Shown here one piece after another: positions 47,754 to 60,400 of a stretch of 64,000 nucleotides of DNA. The position numbers were made by a program, and so were the translations under genes. The DNA is taken from positions 372,001 to 436,000 of the forward strand of contig JALLLT010000002.1 in assembly GCA_025266875.1 (NCBI GenBank). Direction: 5' to 3'. Source of the DNA: Fennellomyces sp. T-0311 (lineage: Eukaryota > Mucoromycota > Mucoromycetes > Mucorales > Lichtheimiaceae). The notes beneath the pieces were generated by a model that saw nothing but the letters and a program-made list of their open reading frames with translations, was not told where the DNA came from and did no database searches. The number at the start of each line of letters is the position of its first letter. Position 1 is the first letter of the stretch.

Positions 47754-50700
47754 TTTCGTTCTCCCATCCATATGTAATAATATCTTAATTCCTATCTGCC
47801 ATTCTTCTACTGCTTGATGCAGACATGTACATTATTTTTCTTTCTCTCTAGCTTTGTAATATAAAAATTACGCTATACCATCTGTTTGCTGGTTAAACGA
47901 TGCACTCCAAAAAAAACTTTTCTAGATTTGTTGGGATAAGTTTCGATTGCGGATTTTTATTCCGAACGCGTTTTTCATTGGACATGTTCTTTCGACGGAG
48001 ATATGAACCTGCACCCAGCATCTTTTTTTTTGTGCAAATGCAGGCTGGGTTGAAGCTCTGAGTAATTTCTTGGAGCCGCGTGTATCCGAAACGTGTTTTC
48101 CGTCGTGAAGTACTGCCGTAATTTGATTCGTGCAGGCCAATATTCTATACAGACTTTTCGGTGCCACACCAAATAGTACATCCTTTAAGTACACTTATGG
48201 CGAATGTAAAGGCCTGTATTATATGTGTGGGCTTCAGCAGATCATTTCTTACTATATGACTATGTATAACATACCTTATTTCTACGCACGAGCAACCATG
48301 TGCGCATCACTACGTTATAAATACTTAAGACACATGTCATACATGCATAAGGAGTGTTAAACTTACATTTGCTCAGCCAGCCAGACTGCACACTGATGGT
48401 GAGCCAGTGCTCTGAAGCAATCAATGTACCCATTTGATCAGTTTGAATATCGTACTACGCATGAGAATGAATAGCTTAATGCTTGATTCTCGCTCGTTGC
48501 AGAGGCCAAAGAAGAAAAAGAAGCATAGTCTTGGCACGCTGCTTTTATTTCCACTGTCGTATTTTTTTTAGTTCACTTATGGGTCCTGGTAGTCTTTCAT
48601 CACTTCACCGATACGAACAACCGATTGGCTCCATGCTCAGGTTGAGTCGCTGCTATTAATTTTCATCTGGAAGTCGCTCAGTACACAACACAGAGCACAT
48701 CACACTTTTGAAGCATAACGTGGAGCGTGGGTGATCGGTTTTCGATAGCGCAACTCCACACGTTGTAGGTTACTTAGATGAGACAAGAAGGCTAGCTCGG
48801 TTGTTCATTCGTCTGCCCTCAGGCCAGATACTTCAGGCTCGTGAACGTAATGCGAAAAAAAAAATAAAAAAAAAATAAGAAAAAACTGGCTACGTATCTA
48901 TATCAATTGAGTTTGATATAACCTCTGAATACTCGTCGCAATGCTACCGATCTACATGCCTTGGTGAGAATGCTTTTACCCTAATAGTAACTGCAATGTA
49001 GAAAGTACGCGGCCAAAACAAATAAACAAGTAACCATGGTGATTCGTAATAGCACATGTGATAATCATAAAGTCTAGAACAATTGATGCAAAATACGAGT
49101 TCGTACATGACGCATAGGTTTGGAGTGCTGGTAGTGGTAGCTCGCTCTGTTAAGTGTATGCTCATCAACACTGCCACATAGAGAAAGAAGAGATGTTTGA
49201 CACCCGAAGGTGTAATTTTGTAAAAAGACCGCGATCAACATATACCTTATAATAAGTAACATTTGCCGATTTTCATGACGTACTACGTAGTATCTCTACA
49301 TACCAGGACTTCTTTTAAGCGTTACTCGGCCAACGATGATCAAGGTAATTTTTGATGCGTACATACTACTAAGAGCAATTTAAAAGCCGTGCCTCTACGC
49401 CCTGATTTCAAGTTACTCAAGGATAGGATGCGATATCTTCTAGGATTCTTCGAGCTAATGATATGTCATGGATTATAGTTGGAGTTTATGTAGGGAACGA
49501 AAGGCGGATTCCATAGTGGTGCTTAACCGCTTGTAAATCGTAGAGATGGAGAAGAATGTATACACAGAAAAAATGCATTTGAATGAGATTTTCAACAGTC
49601 ATGTACTTCTGTAAAAAGTTTGATGTGCTTTGCTTTGCTATACAGATTCTCAACGCATAGCACTGTCGAACTTCTTTTGCTGATGCGTCAAGCGCCGGTT
49701 AGCCCTCTCCAGCACACAATTTATATTAGGGCAGTTCAGTGAGCATCCATAAAATCCTAAACATAATAGAAAGCTTTTTCCATATGAGCGTAATAATAAG
49801 GTAATTGCATTTTTCTTTGATAGCTCTTCAAATAGTTTATGTTGCAATTGTTGAGTACCTTTTAGAAAGCATAAAAGTTTTGTGTGTAAAGTATATTCAA
49901 ATTGCCAAATCGGCTTTTTTCTATGCTCATGATCCTACGAAGTTTCACTGAACTTCCCTATTATATAATTGAATTATTGTAGTTCGGAAATGATTGATCG
50001 GGGGTGTTGCCTTGTAGTAACAGCAAATAGACGAAGCACACATCGATGGGGATTACTGGCGAGGAACAAATGAAGCGTCAGATCAGGAAGGCGGCGACAG
50101 ATACATGGACAGTGGTGAATAAATTATGCGAAACGAGTGGCGGATCATATTCCTTTTGTCGTTTTTAACAGTTTAAGAATGGTTGTGACTCTAGCACTCA
50201 GTGACAACTTGCGCTTACAATACTATGCAAGCTGGAATGCAACACATATACTTGATGGGTGTGCCGGACAAATTAATGGCGGCTAATGGCGTTATGTAGC
50301 ATTAAAGTAGGCCCTAATATGAAAAGACATGAATCAGAGTGTGTATTGCATCAATTGTAATACGTAGGATAAGATCGGGTAAAGGTATTGCAAGAAAGGA
50401 ATGTATACAAAAGATGTGATGTTATATGGTACTGAGCTTTACGAGATGGTGCTTGTAGAGCTTGAAGCTATTGTAGAGGAATTGGAATCGTCAAGTCGTT
50501 GCTTCTCCGTCACTGACAAAGGCAGAAAAGACACACATGTTGGGAGCATAATATTTTTCGAGTTAACTTGGAACTTGAGGTGCGGTTGATTTTATTTCTG
50601 ATTTTGGTATGCCTCTGAGGTATCGATAGATTTTTTTACGAGTGCCCAATACTCTATATACGAGCAACAGCTCCATACGTAATGTTCCCTTTTGATTTGA

Positions 50701-51620
50701 TCTTTGGCTGCAATTTCATATGGAAAATTGGCATAAGATCTGTGAAATCAAGCGTAGGATTGTTTGGGACTTCATACTCCTCCGTTTCGATCAAGTGACA
50801 AACATACTCTTTCGGGCAGTTCATTACACTTATACTCATTATCAAAACTTTATCTCAAAGGCTAGCAAAATAGATACATCGTAAAAACTAGACTTACCAG
50901 TGTAATGCAATCCGACAACTTTTAGTGACGGGTCACATCGATATTGTTATTTGCGAAACTGGTCGCCATCTCAAACATATCTTCCGTTACCTTCAGCAAA
51001 ATCAGCTGAAACTTGAGAACCTTCTTGGTTGGTACCTAGAAGCAACGTTGTGCGTATTATCGACTCCAGAACAGCCATGCTCAACGTTGTTTTCATGAGT
51101 ATCAGATCCGGTTGCACTTTCCGTTGTTTGCCACGACAGCTGAAGCATAAAAAATGCGACCACCGCTTATTCATTGCGATGTGCCGGTGTACTTCCTATC
51201 TCTTTGAGAACAGCGAGTGTCATCAGTGAGAAACAGTATAGTAAAGTGAAGCAGTCGACTTCGCGTCCCGCGAAAACCCTTACGTCCTCGAAGGCGTGAT
51301 GTGGAATACTCCATAACATTAAACATCCGTAATTCATACCCAGAGGTCATATACCTATAGGAGCTAGGGTATTACATGGGTCAAGCCGTTTGCCCGCAAC
51401 CGAAGTTACAAGAACCTGTATTAAAATGGACCGCCTGACGAATACCGAAAAGCAGAATGCACATGACACTGCAGAAGCTGTTTTGTCATCACCACATTAT
51501 GCATTGCTCGACTACACACATTTTCTGTATAGCTTAATTGTACCACACGACTCAACTTTGCCGTTGCCAGTTCTCCATTCTATTTCTACCTTATTTATCC
51601 TAATCAAACGGAAGGTGGCA

Positions 51621-51647
51621 GTGTACGTGCTATAATAGCACGTACAC
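51621..51647. repeat. Perfect 12-nt-arm palindrome beside a T run
   Basis: Arms GTGTACGTGCTA (51621-51632) and TAGCACGTACAC (51636-51647) are exact inverses around a TAA loop. The pairing extends imperfectly outward (GGC/GCC). A run of about 15 T follows at about 51655. This could be an RNA hairpin followed by a Pol III-type stop, or the end of a small inverted-repeat element. Confidence 0.6.
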
Positions 51648-52000
51648 AGCCTCCTTTTTTTTTTTTTAATTCGTAGGAGCACTTCGCCGAGTACACTTCG
51701 TACAATAAAGAATGCTTATGGTAGCCTTTTCCTCTTTATATGATGGCTTTCAGCGAAGGATCATGTTAAATATGCCAGCAGTTCTTTTTCTTCAGTAATA
51801 AAGTACTACGGCCGGGGCACTTTTCAATTGCTATTGTTGTGCTGCTCTTTCATTTAATAAAGCTATTATCGTAACGATTCACTCTATTCATCTTCGCTTT
51901 TACTCCTGCGTTCACAGTACTGGCTGGAAATTATCTTTACTTGTACACATTAACCTTTCACTAAGACTAATCCTTACGCAGGGTCTACGACATTTGTGGA

Positions 52001-52336
52001 TTAGCATATTGTGGGTAATATATATAATGCTAAATGGCGTAACAGCCTTTCATTGTCACCACTCAATCCATCAACGCAGATCATCGCGTATCCAGATTGT
52101 TGTAGAAACTGCCCAATCGTTTGACAAACATATCCATTGAAAGATATATACCTGGGTAATTTATTCTTATCGGCAATACGCAGTTTTGATGGCATCAACT
52201 GATATTCTATAGCAACGATTTCGTTTAAGTAGACGTTTCGTTGAGAAAATGCATTTGGGCACTCGGTCGGGCCGATATAGGACCGTGTCCGTTCGGACAT
52301 CCACCCGTAAATGCCGGGCCAAAACGGATGGCCCAT
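52001..52336 (-). pseudogene. Unassigned stop-free stretch
   Basis: The minus strand is open for 111 codons with balanced composition, including PSKLRIADKNKLPRYISFNG and SGYAMICVDGLSGDNERLLR. No splice partner, start context or domain is recognised. It may be a fragment of a decayed gene. Confidence 0.2.
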
Positions 52337-52510
52337 GGGCCTGCCAGCCCGTATTTAGTGCCCTATCGATGACTGACGAATACACTTTACATGGAAAGGC
52401 TTCTATGGACAAGTGCGTCTCGAAAATTCGCTCGCAGCCCGGTACTGGACGTTCTAACGTGTCGTACGCATTACTTTAATCAAGTAGTAATGCGGCATAC
52501 CTATAAGGTC

Positions 52511-52562
52511 CGTATAATAGCAAGAGTAGACTAGGCCGTATAATAGCAAGAGTAGACTAGGC
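52511..52562. repeat. 26-bp perfect tandem duplication
   Basis: The 26-bp unit beginning CGTATAATAGCAAGAGTAGA occurs twice without mismatch (52511-52536 and 52537-52562). The identity implies a recent slippage or repair event. Confidence 0.85.
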
Positions 52563-52880
52563 ATTGTCATATAAAATAGTGAGTTCAATCTATCTTGGAC
52601 TGCTGTAACCTGTCAAGAGAATACCTTGCATGATGGCTCCAAACTAGCGTATATACCTGACGGAGGGATGCGTCGGCAAGTATTGGGTGCTATAACGGTT
52701 TCCATGCCCCTATCATAGCAGCTAAAGACAGATTACTTATGGAGCAAGGTATATGAGAGTTGTAGACTGGGTAGTTGATGACAGTGCGTGTTTTCAATGA
52801 CCGAGGCGAGGGAAACTTCAAGCCCGCGCCTTTGTTTTGAAATTGGGAATTTTTTGTGGTGCCATTTCTTTTGCTTGAAC

Positions 52881-54379
52881 ATGAATAGGTGGAGACCAGC
52901 GTCACGGACGATCGCTCGATCGTGGACCTCCCTTCGCGCAACCAATGTATCCGGTGTCGCATGCAAGCATGCCAGAACGCCAACTCCACTGTACAATGGC
53001 CATTCCGTCATAGCAACGCGCTCTATTTCCTGGAAGGGCTTGTTTTCACCCTCGAAGAGCAGCACACAACAAACCGAAGCTGTCGATAATGGCGCCAAAA
53101 TTACCCTCGACCCCGACAATCTTTTCCACAAATTGTCCAGCTCGCCGTTGCCTGAGCTTCGCGATCGTGCCAAGATAATCAACAAGTATGGTGTGTGTCC
53201 TGTGTGTGACACCCATGAAGATCATGAGCACAAGCACGCGCCTGTGTACGAATGTCCCGATTGCGGCTACCCGACGCACTGCAGTGAAGAACACTACCAC
53301 GAGGGACAGCAGGCGCATAAGGAGATATGCCATATTTTGCGTGAGCAGAACGAAGACGACCACGACCTTCGTTCGGGGCGACCAATGAAAGAGTTTGAGT
53401 TTCCAAGTGAGTCGGTGGAAGGGAGGGCGAGAGGGCGGTAGGGCTGACTGTTGGCACGTAATAGGTTCGCAGGGTTTCGACGAGACGGTGAATATGGCCA
53501 ACTGGGATGTATTCTTCTATACCCGTAGCTTCCCTTCGATGGATTCCGACCGGTCAATGCGGCACGTGTCCAAGCTTTTGACATATCCGATCACCGTTGC
53601 ATCACTCCTCCACCAGTCATGTCCCTACCAGCTCGGCAAGGAAATCACATCTGAAGGCATGCGGTCCATCTCCGGTAAGTAGCCCACAGGAGAAGCCAGC
53701 GAAGCACATGAAGCTCACGGTTTGGGTTGGGGATAATTTAGCGCTACGGACGGTTTTGTATCCACGCAACGAGGTGGCAAAAGATGGCGTGACACTGGTG
53801 CGATCGGAAACCATTAACTTATATGTGGTAGGTGCGCGCGCCGAAGCGTCATTACCACAATACATCTGGTTGCAGCTCGCGTATCTCTTCCCCCACACGC
53901 CCTTCCACATCCATTTCGTTGGCCCTGACGCATTACCGCCAGGCAAGGAGCCGCACACGTCGTCGCTGAACGAGCGTCTGATCTTCACGTACGACAACAG
54001 CATGTACCATGACTACCACGAGACAATTGACAAGTTCGATCCATATACCGACCTCTTCTTCCTATTCTCGCCGGGCATTGGCTACCCGTCCGCGCGCAAC
54101 GGATGGAAGCAATCCATTGAAAAGGCTTTGGAAACCAAATGCCCCATTTTCCTCACCGGCTTCGACCAAGCAGACATGGCCAATGATATTTCCGCGGTAG
54201 AGCAGGACTATCAAGGCGAATTCGACTGGGTTCTGCGGCCGACGGAAAACCGATTCAGCAGCTTGAAGCGCGATGTCAATCTGATGGACGTGCGTCAGAC
54301 AATCAATGCCAACTGGGGTATTTGGGGCATTCGTGGCAAGAGATACGACGTCACTCACAATGAAGAGGACCAGGATTGA
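52881..54379 (+). CDS. MSS51: Mss51 homologue, mitochondrial COX1 translation/assembly factor
   Basis: Three exons (52881-53406, 53465-53674, 53742-54379) give 457 aa. The first 60 residues are basic and Ser-rich without clustered acids, a mitochondrial presequence. A MYND-like zinc region follows, CPVC-x15-CPDC and then C and H ligands (THCSEEHYHEGQQAHKEIC). The Mss51 C-terminal domain then runs from about residue 200: FFYTRSFPSMDSDRSMRHVS, WLQLAYLFPHTPFHIHFVGP, FDPYTDLFFLFSPGIG. In yeast Mss51 activates COX1 mRNA translation and chaperones new Cox1, with heme sensing through CPx motifs. Here a CPV (the first zinc knuckle) and CPD are visible, but I cannot say which, if any, act as heme motifs. 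The ATG at 52881 is preferred over one 93 bp upstream because it starts the presequence directly. Confidence 0.93.
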
Positions 54380-54381
54380 CG

Positions 54382-54387
54382 AATAAA
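54382..54387 (+). terminator. AATAAA immediately after the MSS51 stop
   Basis: An AATAAA hexamer begins 2 nt after the stop codon. If used, it would give a very short 3' untranslated region; a later signal may be used instead. Confidence 0.3.
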
Positions 54388-55115
54388 AGCAATGTTTATA
54401 GAAGAAAACTATTGAATAGACCTATTTGACTGTGTATATACGTCTTATTCATCCAATGATAACCATGCCTGTCTTTAACTTCCTTCGAGATAAAGGATGC
54501 ATAGTCTAACAGCCGGGGTGTGCGTAATATATAATGACTAATTGGGGTCACAGAGGGGCAAGGTCAATTACACCATGGACAAAGGAATGGATTTGCATTT
54601 TGTGTAACCCGCACGCTACCAAGTTTACTCTGCTGTGCGCACATTCTATACAGGCAACACAGTGGCTGAATGGCCGCTACGGTCATATACCCGCAACAGC
54701 TAGGCGGCAACTGCGGTTGGCGTCGGCTTGTGCCGTTACCCGGGTTTGGGCGCGGACAAGTGACGCTGGCTGAAAGAAGTAGCCAGAGCACGGCCCTGCG
54801 TACAAAAGACATTTGGCTTACATGGATTGGGTGAGAATCAGCAAGGATGCTGTCCAAAGACATCACGCGTTGACAAACATGACCTTATTGCTGGCGCGGC
54901 TGAACTAAAGGTGCTTAAATAATCACCATGGGGATTCAGCTTACGAAACATTAGAAGCCGCAGCCGATATCCTCTCCTCAAAGGCATTGAGGGTAAACCG
55001 ACAGCGCTTCTACAGACCGGCATCACGCACCACCTCTAGGATGCTTCGCCTAACAAAGCGAGTGGTGATTGTCATAGCAACCGGCAGATTCTGCAAACCC
55101 ACACTTGCATGCCCT

Positions 55116-55122
55116 TATAAAG
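55116..55122 (+). promoter_or_regulatory. TATA box of CDS1
   Basis: TATAAAG, about 105 bp upstream of the CDS1 ATG, with a pyrimidine-rich leader between. Confidence 0.55.
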
Positions 55123-55224
55123 GATATTCACGTGCAATGCTTGTGCGACCATCCTTTCCCCAAAGAAAAAAAAAGGTAAAAGCCTATACCGACAACAACC
55201 AACCTCTTTCCACTATTCTTTAAT

Positions 55225-56959
55225 ATGCGCGGCAAACGACGACCCGTGTTCCTTGGCTCCAGAAAGTCAGACTCTACATCGCAAAACCCTGATCTAGAAC
55301 ATGAGAAGGAAATCGTGATGCTCGCGGCAGAGCCATCGACCAAAAAGTGGAAGAACTGGTGGCTACGGACCATTACCACTTTCATGATGATCGGCGCCTT
55401 CTTCACCATTCTGGCTTCGGGACATCTCTGGGTCATTCTCATGGTTACTGCAATCCAAACGATAGTGTATGGTGAAGTTGTCCAGATCGCACAGGCACCG
55501 GCCAAAGAGCGACAGGTGCGCTGGTACAAGACTCTTTCATGGTAAGGATTGCGTGCGATAATGCAGGCAAGGAGGGTCTAAGTGATTGCACAGGTACTTT
55601 TTCGTGTCGGCTATGTATTTCCTCCATGGCGAATCGATTATCTACTACTTCCAAGAGATAATTCTCGTCGACGCATCCCTCCTGCCGTTCGCCACCCACC
55701 ACCGCTTCATCAGCTTTGTGCTCTACGTCATTGGTAAGTGCACGGCAACGGATTGCGAGAAATGGTATTCATGTGATGGGGTTGTGCAGGCTTTGTGTTC
55801 TTCGTTGCCAATCTGCGGAAGGGTCTTTACAAACGTCAATTTGCTCAATTCGGGTGGACGCACATGGCGCTGATTCTGATTGTCGTGCAAAGTCACTTTA
55901 TTGTGAACAACATTCTCGAAGGTCTGATCTGGTAAGTGAGCGCCGGCACCACTGTTATGCTGCCTGTGCATGCTGATATGTTTGCATTAGGTTTGTGCTC
56001 CCAGCGTCTCTGGTGATCTGCAACGATATATTTGCATATGTCTGCGGATTCTTTTGGGGTCGAACGCCGCTTATTAAGCTCAGTCCCAAAAAGACAGTCG
56101 AAGGATTCCTTGGGGGCTGGCTTTGTACGCTGGTCTTTGGCTTTTTGGTAAGTGGGCGTGGCGTGACATTGGGTGTTTTGGGAGTTGCTGATGATGTTCG
56201 CGTTAGTGGGCCACGCTGCTTATGCACTTTGACTACATGATTTGCCCAGCAAAGGTAACGTGCCAGCGCATTCAGACATGTGAATTTCGGCTCACCCATG
56301 CTCATAGGACCTTGCGACTTCCGCATGGACTGCCGAGAGCTGCTCGCCCAAGAACCCTGTGTTTACCGCCGTGCCTTGGGCCATCCCCGAGCTGTTGTCA
56401 CCAATCACAGCCTATACTGTAAGGGAAAGGCGATGCTGCAGCTGTTGTGTAGCGCTAACTTTTGATTCTCGATTGCAGCATCTGACGGAGGTCTGGATAG
56501 CGCCTGTTCAAATCCACGCCGTGATCATGGCCTGCTTTGCATCGCTCATTGCGCCGTTCGGCGGCTTCTTTGCCAGTGGCGTGAAGCGAGCGTTCCACAT
56601 CAAGGATTTCGGACAGAGTATACCGGGCCACGGCGGCATGACGGACCGCATGGACTGCCAGTTCCTGATGGGGCTCTTCGCGTCGATATATTACCAGAGT
56701 TTTATTAAGGTATTGTGTGCAGCCCAAGTAATGTAGCATTGTGGAACGCTTAGCATGTTTCACATAGACGTACAATCAGTCGGTGGGGCAAATCTTGGCC
56801 CTGGTTGTTGGGAACCTGTCTCTAGGCGACCAGCTCGAGCTGCTGGAGCGGCTGCTAACGTTCTTCGTGAACCAAGGCGTGCTGGATGCAGCGGTGCTGG
56901 ACAAGTGCGGGGCGGCCGCGCTTCAGGAAGGCGCTCGGACGCTGCTCACCTCAAATTAA
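55225..56959 (+). CDS. CDS1: Phosphatidate cytidylyltransferase (CDP-DAG synthase)
   Basis: Makes CDP-diacylglycerol from phosphatidic acid and CTP in the ER membrane, the branch point to phosphatidylinositol, phosphatidylserine and cardiolipin. Eight exons (55225-55541, 55594-55733, 55790-55931, 55991-56147, 56207-56254, 56308-56418, 56479-56709, 56768-56959) give 445 aa, the family size. About eight membrane segments are seen. The CDS signature is complete in exon 7: [20 protein letters not shown], then GMTDRMD. Other family blocks are [20 protein letters not shown] and [12 protein letters not shown]. Every intron keeps frame, and exon 5 is only 48 nt. Confidence 0.97.
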
Positions 56960-57466
56960 GCTTTTTCTCGCAACTGACAGCGCCGGTCGCGTTGGTGGAA
57001 TCCATCCTGCCCGTCCCCATGGCTCTCTGGTCGGCCATGGCTTTCTTAGTGATCTATTTATTGTTAGTGTCTACATATTTCCTCCCCCCACCACCCCATA
57101 CGTTAACATGCCTCGCACTGTAATCAAACAACAAGCACAATAACCAAAATGGAAAAGACAAATTCGGTTTGTGCGACCAGCGCCTTTTTACCTGCGCGCC
57201 ATGTAGTTCTTCCAACTGTATTTTGTCTCTCTCTCTTTACTCATTCGACTCGGACCCCACCTCCTGGGCTTCTCTCCTGATTGTCGCCTGTTTTGCGGTC
57301 TGCTTCCTACTCCCCTCCTACCGTGCAACAAGGCAGCCCCCCATTTACTCCGATCTCTACATTCCAACGTGTTTACCGGCAGAGCAATTTAAGCGCCCTT
57401 CTTCCGCCCAAAATCTTCCCCATTCAGCCTGGCAGACATTGTCGTGCCTGTGTGTAAGACATCACT
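56960..57466. other. Intergenic between CDS1 and the RasGEF
   Basis: Pyrimidine-rich toward its right end, consistent with the RasGEF leader. No separate gene was seen. Confidence 0.5.
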
Positions 57467-60400
57467 ATGAGTTCCAACGACGTGATCTGCCGTGTATGTG
57501 CGCTGTATCCGTACGTTTCCACCGACTCCTCGTCATTGTCATTCGAACAAGGTGCGGTCATCGACGTCCTGGCCCAGTTAGACTCCGGGTGGTGGGATGG
57601 CTGGTAATAAAGTCGTGCAGTTGTGAGGTGCCGCAATTTAATTTTCGCTCGCTGGAATAGGTGCAACGGGAAGCGTGGCTGGTTCCCAAGCAATTACGTC
57701 CAAATCATCCCAGACGACACCGCCAACGACGGCCTGGACGATGCATCGCCTATTAAGGTACGCACCCACACACCCAGCCGGTACCCGCCCGCACGCATCC
57801 ATGCATCCATGTTAATACCAACCTGCTTGTATAACAATTGCTAACTCCTTGAATGCATTACCTCCTTCTCATCCAGGACCCGCAAATATGGAACAATGGC
57901 CAAGACACGCCCGCCTATTCACCGCAACGCCGCGCCCATCGCCAAAGCAGACAGCAGCCCATGGACTTCGTCGACCAGCAGCACCATCTACGCCTCAGCC
58001 TGGCCACATCCGACGTCCTGGCGCCCGCCGCAGACCCACAGCACGCCCCCGTGGCCCAGCAGACTGAGCGTTCCGACTGGATTTTGCAAACGACCGAGGA
58101 TGGTTCCGAGGTTTACTACTACAACGTCGTCACCAAAGAAATGCGCAACTCGATCCCTGCGGATGACCCGCCGTACAAGCTGACTGGTGCTGCTGCTGCT
58201 GCTTACGAACCCGCCGCCTCCCCTCCAGCATCCGAGAACTATCGATCCGTGGAATACGGATTCAGCGACCCAGACGAATACGATGATATTAGACAACCCA
58301 TGCGCTCGTTACGAGGAATGAACACCGCCCATCAAGCGTTTGACAGCCAAAGTTTTATCAGCGCAGGCACCGCAACGTCAAGCTCCACTTCATCTCCCAG
58401 CATCCGTACCACAAGGTCTGGGAACGACGATCAGGTACCGTATAGTTCTCACCGCCATTTTCCCGCTCGCTAAAAAAAGAACCTTCTCGCATCGAATCAG
58501 CTTCCTCCAAATTGGGTGCGCAAGTCGACTCCCAAAGGCCGCGAATATTACTGTAATGTAATCACGGACGAAACAACCTGGTCCCTGGATCATATTGATC
58601 CCCATACTGGCGCCCTCGTAAGTTTAAACTAATTATGGTAACCAAATGATGTCATTCCTTATTGTTTGATTATGTAGCTCACGCCAATTTCTCCTCAATC
58701 ACGAAATGCCGACGATATGCGTCTCAGCCTGGCAACCATGGGTGGCCATGGTACCAAAGCCGAGATGGCCCAGTCATGGGGCCAGCTTTCAGCTCTTATC
58801 GCTCACGCGATTCGCAACCTAAAAGGCTCGGTAAAGCAAGGGCAGATCAGTCTTTTCCGCGAGGACGCTTTACTTGTTGTTCAGCATATCCGACTACTCC
58901 TTTATGTCTCTAATTCCGTCGACAAGGAAAGCTCCCCTTATCTGAAGGTCAATAAGCAGCTAAAGACATACCATCGTGCGCTTCTCGCCGCGCTCGCCAA
59001 ACTTGTCCTTTCCGCCAAGGTAGCCTCTGGCACTTGGGCACCAACGGAAGCCGTTGGAAAACTCCAGCTCGATGCTGACGAGGTATTGATGGCCGTCCGC
59101 AACTTTTTGACAATAGCACAGGAAATGCGAATCGAAGTGCATGACAGCAAGCCCAAGCTCTTGCGTGAGGGTACCTCACCTTCGCGCTGGCGAACATCGT
59201 CGGGTGTCAACGGGTCGAGACCTGATGTGATGACCACTTTACTTGTTCTGGCCGATAATGTACATGGGGCCATATCTTCGTTTATGGATAGCGCGCGAGA
59301 AGCATTCACGGTTGCTGACGATGCCACCGTACTTGCAAAGATCCAGTCCACAACACCACTTTTGGTTGCTCAGTTCCGTAACCTTAGCAACACAACAAGC
59401 CAATTCCTGAATTCCGTCGAGGACATCAGCGTCGGTCATTCGGGTCACACCGCTCATTTCAACGCATCAAAGCAGTCCATCCATAACGCCATGGGTTCCC
59501 TATTCATAGCATCGCAAAGCATCACCAATCAAGATATTGCTGCCGAAAACATCCTGATCACATTTGACCGAATAGAATCGTGCGCCAAGACTATCGAAGC
59601 AAGCGTCCAAGACATTTGTCAGATCAGCCGTCAGGCTGCAATGGAAGCTGCCAGCAAAACGGAAGCCACTCGACCATCGATACCATCACCTGCAATGGAG
59701 GCCGGCGCTGGCCGCCGACCATCTCATGAATTTGCACGCTCTCTCATCAGCGGCGCAAACAACAATACTGGGGGAGGATAAGCCGCTTGGATGATATCGA
59801 CGAAGAGCGACGGTTAAAGACGACCGCTGATACTACATTTGATCGGAACGATTCAATCAATGATGACTTTGGCGAATCTCCTCAGCAGCCAAAGGACAAG
59901 CTTGCCAAGTTCTTTGGGGAAGATACCCTGGCCGCATCCCATCGTCGAGATACCATCATCAGCTCTCCAGGTGGGCCTGCACCTAGTTTGCCATCCACAG
60001 CCACTAGTCCAAATATACACCCTCCTGAACGATCAGATTATCTCGGCTCAGACTATAACTCCAATGAAATTGTGTTCAACATGGAAGGAAATGTCAAGGG
60101 TGGAACAGTTACTGCCTTGGTCCAGCGACTCACGCAGCATGATCAGCTCGGTATGTTAACTCATTTGTTTCAAGCTTAACAGCAGGCTCACACCTTCCGT
60201 TACCAGATTCCAAATTCATCACCACTTTCCTTCTCACCTACCGCTCGTTCTGTACTTCACAAGAACTTTTTGATGCACTCTTCAAACGATACAGCCTCAC
60301 TCCACCACCAGATCTGACACAGGAAGAAGTCGAGATCTGGCAAGAGAAAAAGCTCAAGCTTGTACGACTCCGGTATGTGCATCTACTCTCATATACCAAA

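Larger units (their letters stand above)
47754..52880. other. Gene-poor tract, 5.1 kb
   Basis: A+T-rich with no recognisable gene. Notable are a perfect palindrome with a T run (51621-51669), a stop-free minus-strand stretch (52001-52336), and a 26-bp tandem duplication (52511-52562). The right end holds the MSS51 promoter. Confidence 0.5.
54380..55224. other. Intergenic between MSS51 and CDS1
   Basis: Holds an AATAAA at 54382-54387, right after the MSS51 stop, and the CDS1 TATA box at 55116. No other gene was recognised. Confidence 0.5.

Noticed and set aside
54564..54866. 100-codon minus-strand frame between MSS51 and CDS1
   Set aside because: Composition is odd, no domain or splice structure is seen, and it lies between two well-defined genes.
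59760..59790. Programmed ribosomal frameshift in the RasGEF
   Set aside because: The site lacks a classic X-XXY-YYZ slippery heptamer in the needed frame, and a one-base G-run error explains it more simply.
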